From CAZOGW01 sp964579415 (lineage in GTDB: Bacteria; Actinomycetota; Acidimicrobiia; Spongiisociales; UBA5794): a stretch of DNA of 6,462 nucleotides. The notes beneath the pieces are model-generated. The model had not been told where the DNA came from. It made no database searches and saw only the letters and a list, made by a program, of their open reading frames with translations. The stretch lies in the NCBI GenBank assembly GCA_964579415.1, contig CAZOGW010000153.1:1-6462 (forward strand). The letters run 5' to 3'. The position numbers were made by a program, and so were the translations under genes. This document shows positions 6,303 to 6,462 of this stretch, piece by piece (position 1 is the stretch's first letter; each line of letters opens with the position of its first letter).

Positions 6303-6329
6303 GGCCGATCGGCCAACCACAGGCCTGTG
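6303..6329. promoter_or_regulatory. Two adjacent perfect 12-bp palindromes (possible operator pair)
   Basis: GGCCGATCGGCC (6303-6314) and CACAGGCCTGTG (6318-6329) are each perfectly self-complementary and are separated by only three bases. Such sites commonly bind dimeric regulators. They lie about 180-210 bases upstream of the rarA start, so they could serve an outward-facing promoter or rarA. No regulator can be named. A chance origin is possible because short GC-rich palindromes are not rare, although two side by side is less expected. Confidence 0.35.
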
Positions 6330-6371
6330 CACGCGATCAGGTCCAGTGCCGCCAGGCGAGCCGATCGTCCA

Positions 6372-6398
6372 CCTCCCCCACCGAAGCGGCGGGGGAGG
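6372..6398. repeat. GC-rich hairpin at the start of the window-edge repeat
   Basis: CCTCCCCC (6372-6379) pairs with GGGGGAGG (6391-6398). Inside it, CC (6381-6382) pairs with GG (6388-6389) around a five-base loop. The remaining position is an A-C mismatch on the plus strand but a U-G wobble in minus-strand RNA, giving an 11-bp stem with loop GCUUC. The arms resemble those of the hairpin at 6152-6175 (CTCCCCC and GGGGGAG), so the two may belong to one palindromic repeat family. The right arm is part of the first copy of the direct repeat that follows. Confidence 0.7.
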
Positions 6399-6462
6399 AT
6401 GAAACCGTGCCCTACGAAGCGGCGGGGGAGGACAAACAGCCCTACGAAGCGGCGGGGGAGGA
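6382..6462. repeat. Direct repeat, three copies of an 18-bp core, running off the window
   Basis: The core CGAAGCGGCGGGGGAGGA occurs at 6382-6399, 6415-6432 and 6445-6462. Copies two and three are also preceded by CCTA, and their starts are 33 and 30 bases apart. The sequences between cores are 15 and 12 bases, too short and too variable in length for a CRISPR array. The last copy ends at the window edge, so more copies may follow. Both spacings are multiples of three, and one plus-strand frame reads PTKRRGR repeatedly, but no gene is established. Confidence 0.85.

Larger units (their letters stand above)
6122..6462. other. Region upstream of rarA without a convincing gene, rich in inverted repeats
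   Basis: This 341-base stretch between rarA and the window edge holds two GC-rich hairpins (6152-6203), two perfect 12-bp palindromes (6303-6329) and a short direct repeat (6382-6462). A weaker inverted repeat pairs GCCAGT (6241-6246) with ACTGGC (6255-6260). Several frames are open by chance because of the high GC, but their translations are proline-, arginine- and glycine-rich with no recognisable domain. It probably contains the rarA promoter and the end or start of the next gene outside the window. Confidence 0.7.

Noticed and set aside
6122..6316. N-terminal extension of RarA starting at ATG 6316 (65 extra residues)
   Set aside because: The added residues are proline/arginine-rich, run through two hairpins and do not resemble the family. 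The standard RarA N-terminus starts at 6121.
6105..6462. Minus-strand frame open from the window edge, overlapping the rarA start
   Set aside because: It overlaps the rarA N-terminus, is rich in proline, arginine and glycine, contains no domain, and its openness is explained by high GC.
6288..6462. Plus-strand open frame from ATG 6288 to the edge encoding repeated KRRGR
   Set aside because: It is only 58 codons, partial, of low complexity, and runs across palindromes and a hairpin. It is kept as a finding but not called as a gene.
6382..6462. CRISPR array
   Set aside because: The sequences between the 18-bp cores are only 15 and 12 bases and not uniform. CRISPR spacers are usually about 30 bases or longer, and no cas gene is present.

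Overview
This is a high-GC window in which every recognisable gene lies on the minus strand. Read in that direction the order is rarA (replication-associated AAA+ ATPase), a 65-residue membrane-anchored protein, hisS (histidyl-tRNA synthetase), alaS (alanyl-tRNA synthetase) and ruvX (YqgF family). The block rarA, small membrane protein, alaS, ruvX is familiar from Actinomycetota chromosomes. With the GC-rich code and two starts that lack a Shine-Dalgarno sequence, it suggests an actinobacterium. Acidimicrobiia or a related uncultured lineage is my guess, but the sequence alone does not settle it.

Layout: 1-70 is a tandem heptamer array directly downstream of ruvX. Positions 69-503 hold ruvX, which overlaps alaS (500-3121) by 4 bases. 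A 57-base gap (3122-3178) separates alaS from hisS (3179-4507), and most of a second array of the same heptamer family, in the opposite orientation, lies there. That array also supplies the hisS stop codon. After a 45-base gap comes the small membrane protein (4553-4750), then after 9 bases rarA (4760-6121). The last 341 bases (6122-6462) hold no convincing gene. They contain GC-rich hairpins, two adjacent perfect 12-bp palindromes and a short direct repeat that runs off the window edge.

The tight spacing suggests one transcript or a few overlapping ones that join replication-fork maintenance (rarA), translation (hisS, alaS) and RNA or DNA processing (ruvX). The genes are ordinary housekeeping genes and all appear intact. 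I see no defence system, mobile element, tRNA, rRNA or CRISPR array. The least explained structures are the TAGTACN heptamer arrays placed at the 3' ends of two genes and the palindrome-rich region upstream of rarA. The histidyl-tRNA synthetase is also noteworthy because its motifs resemble the eukaryotic form more than the usual bacterial one.
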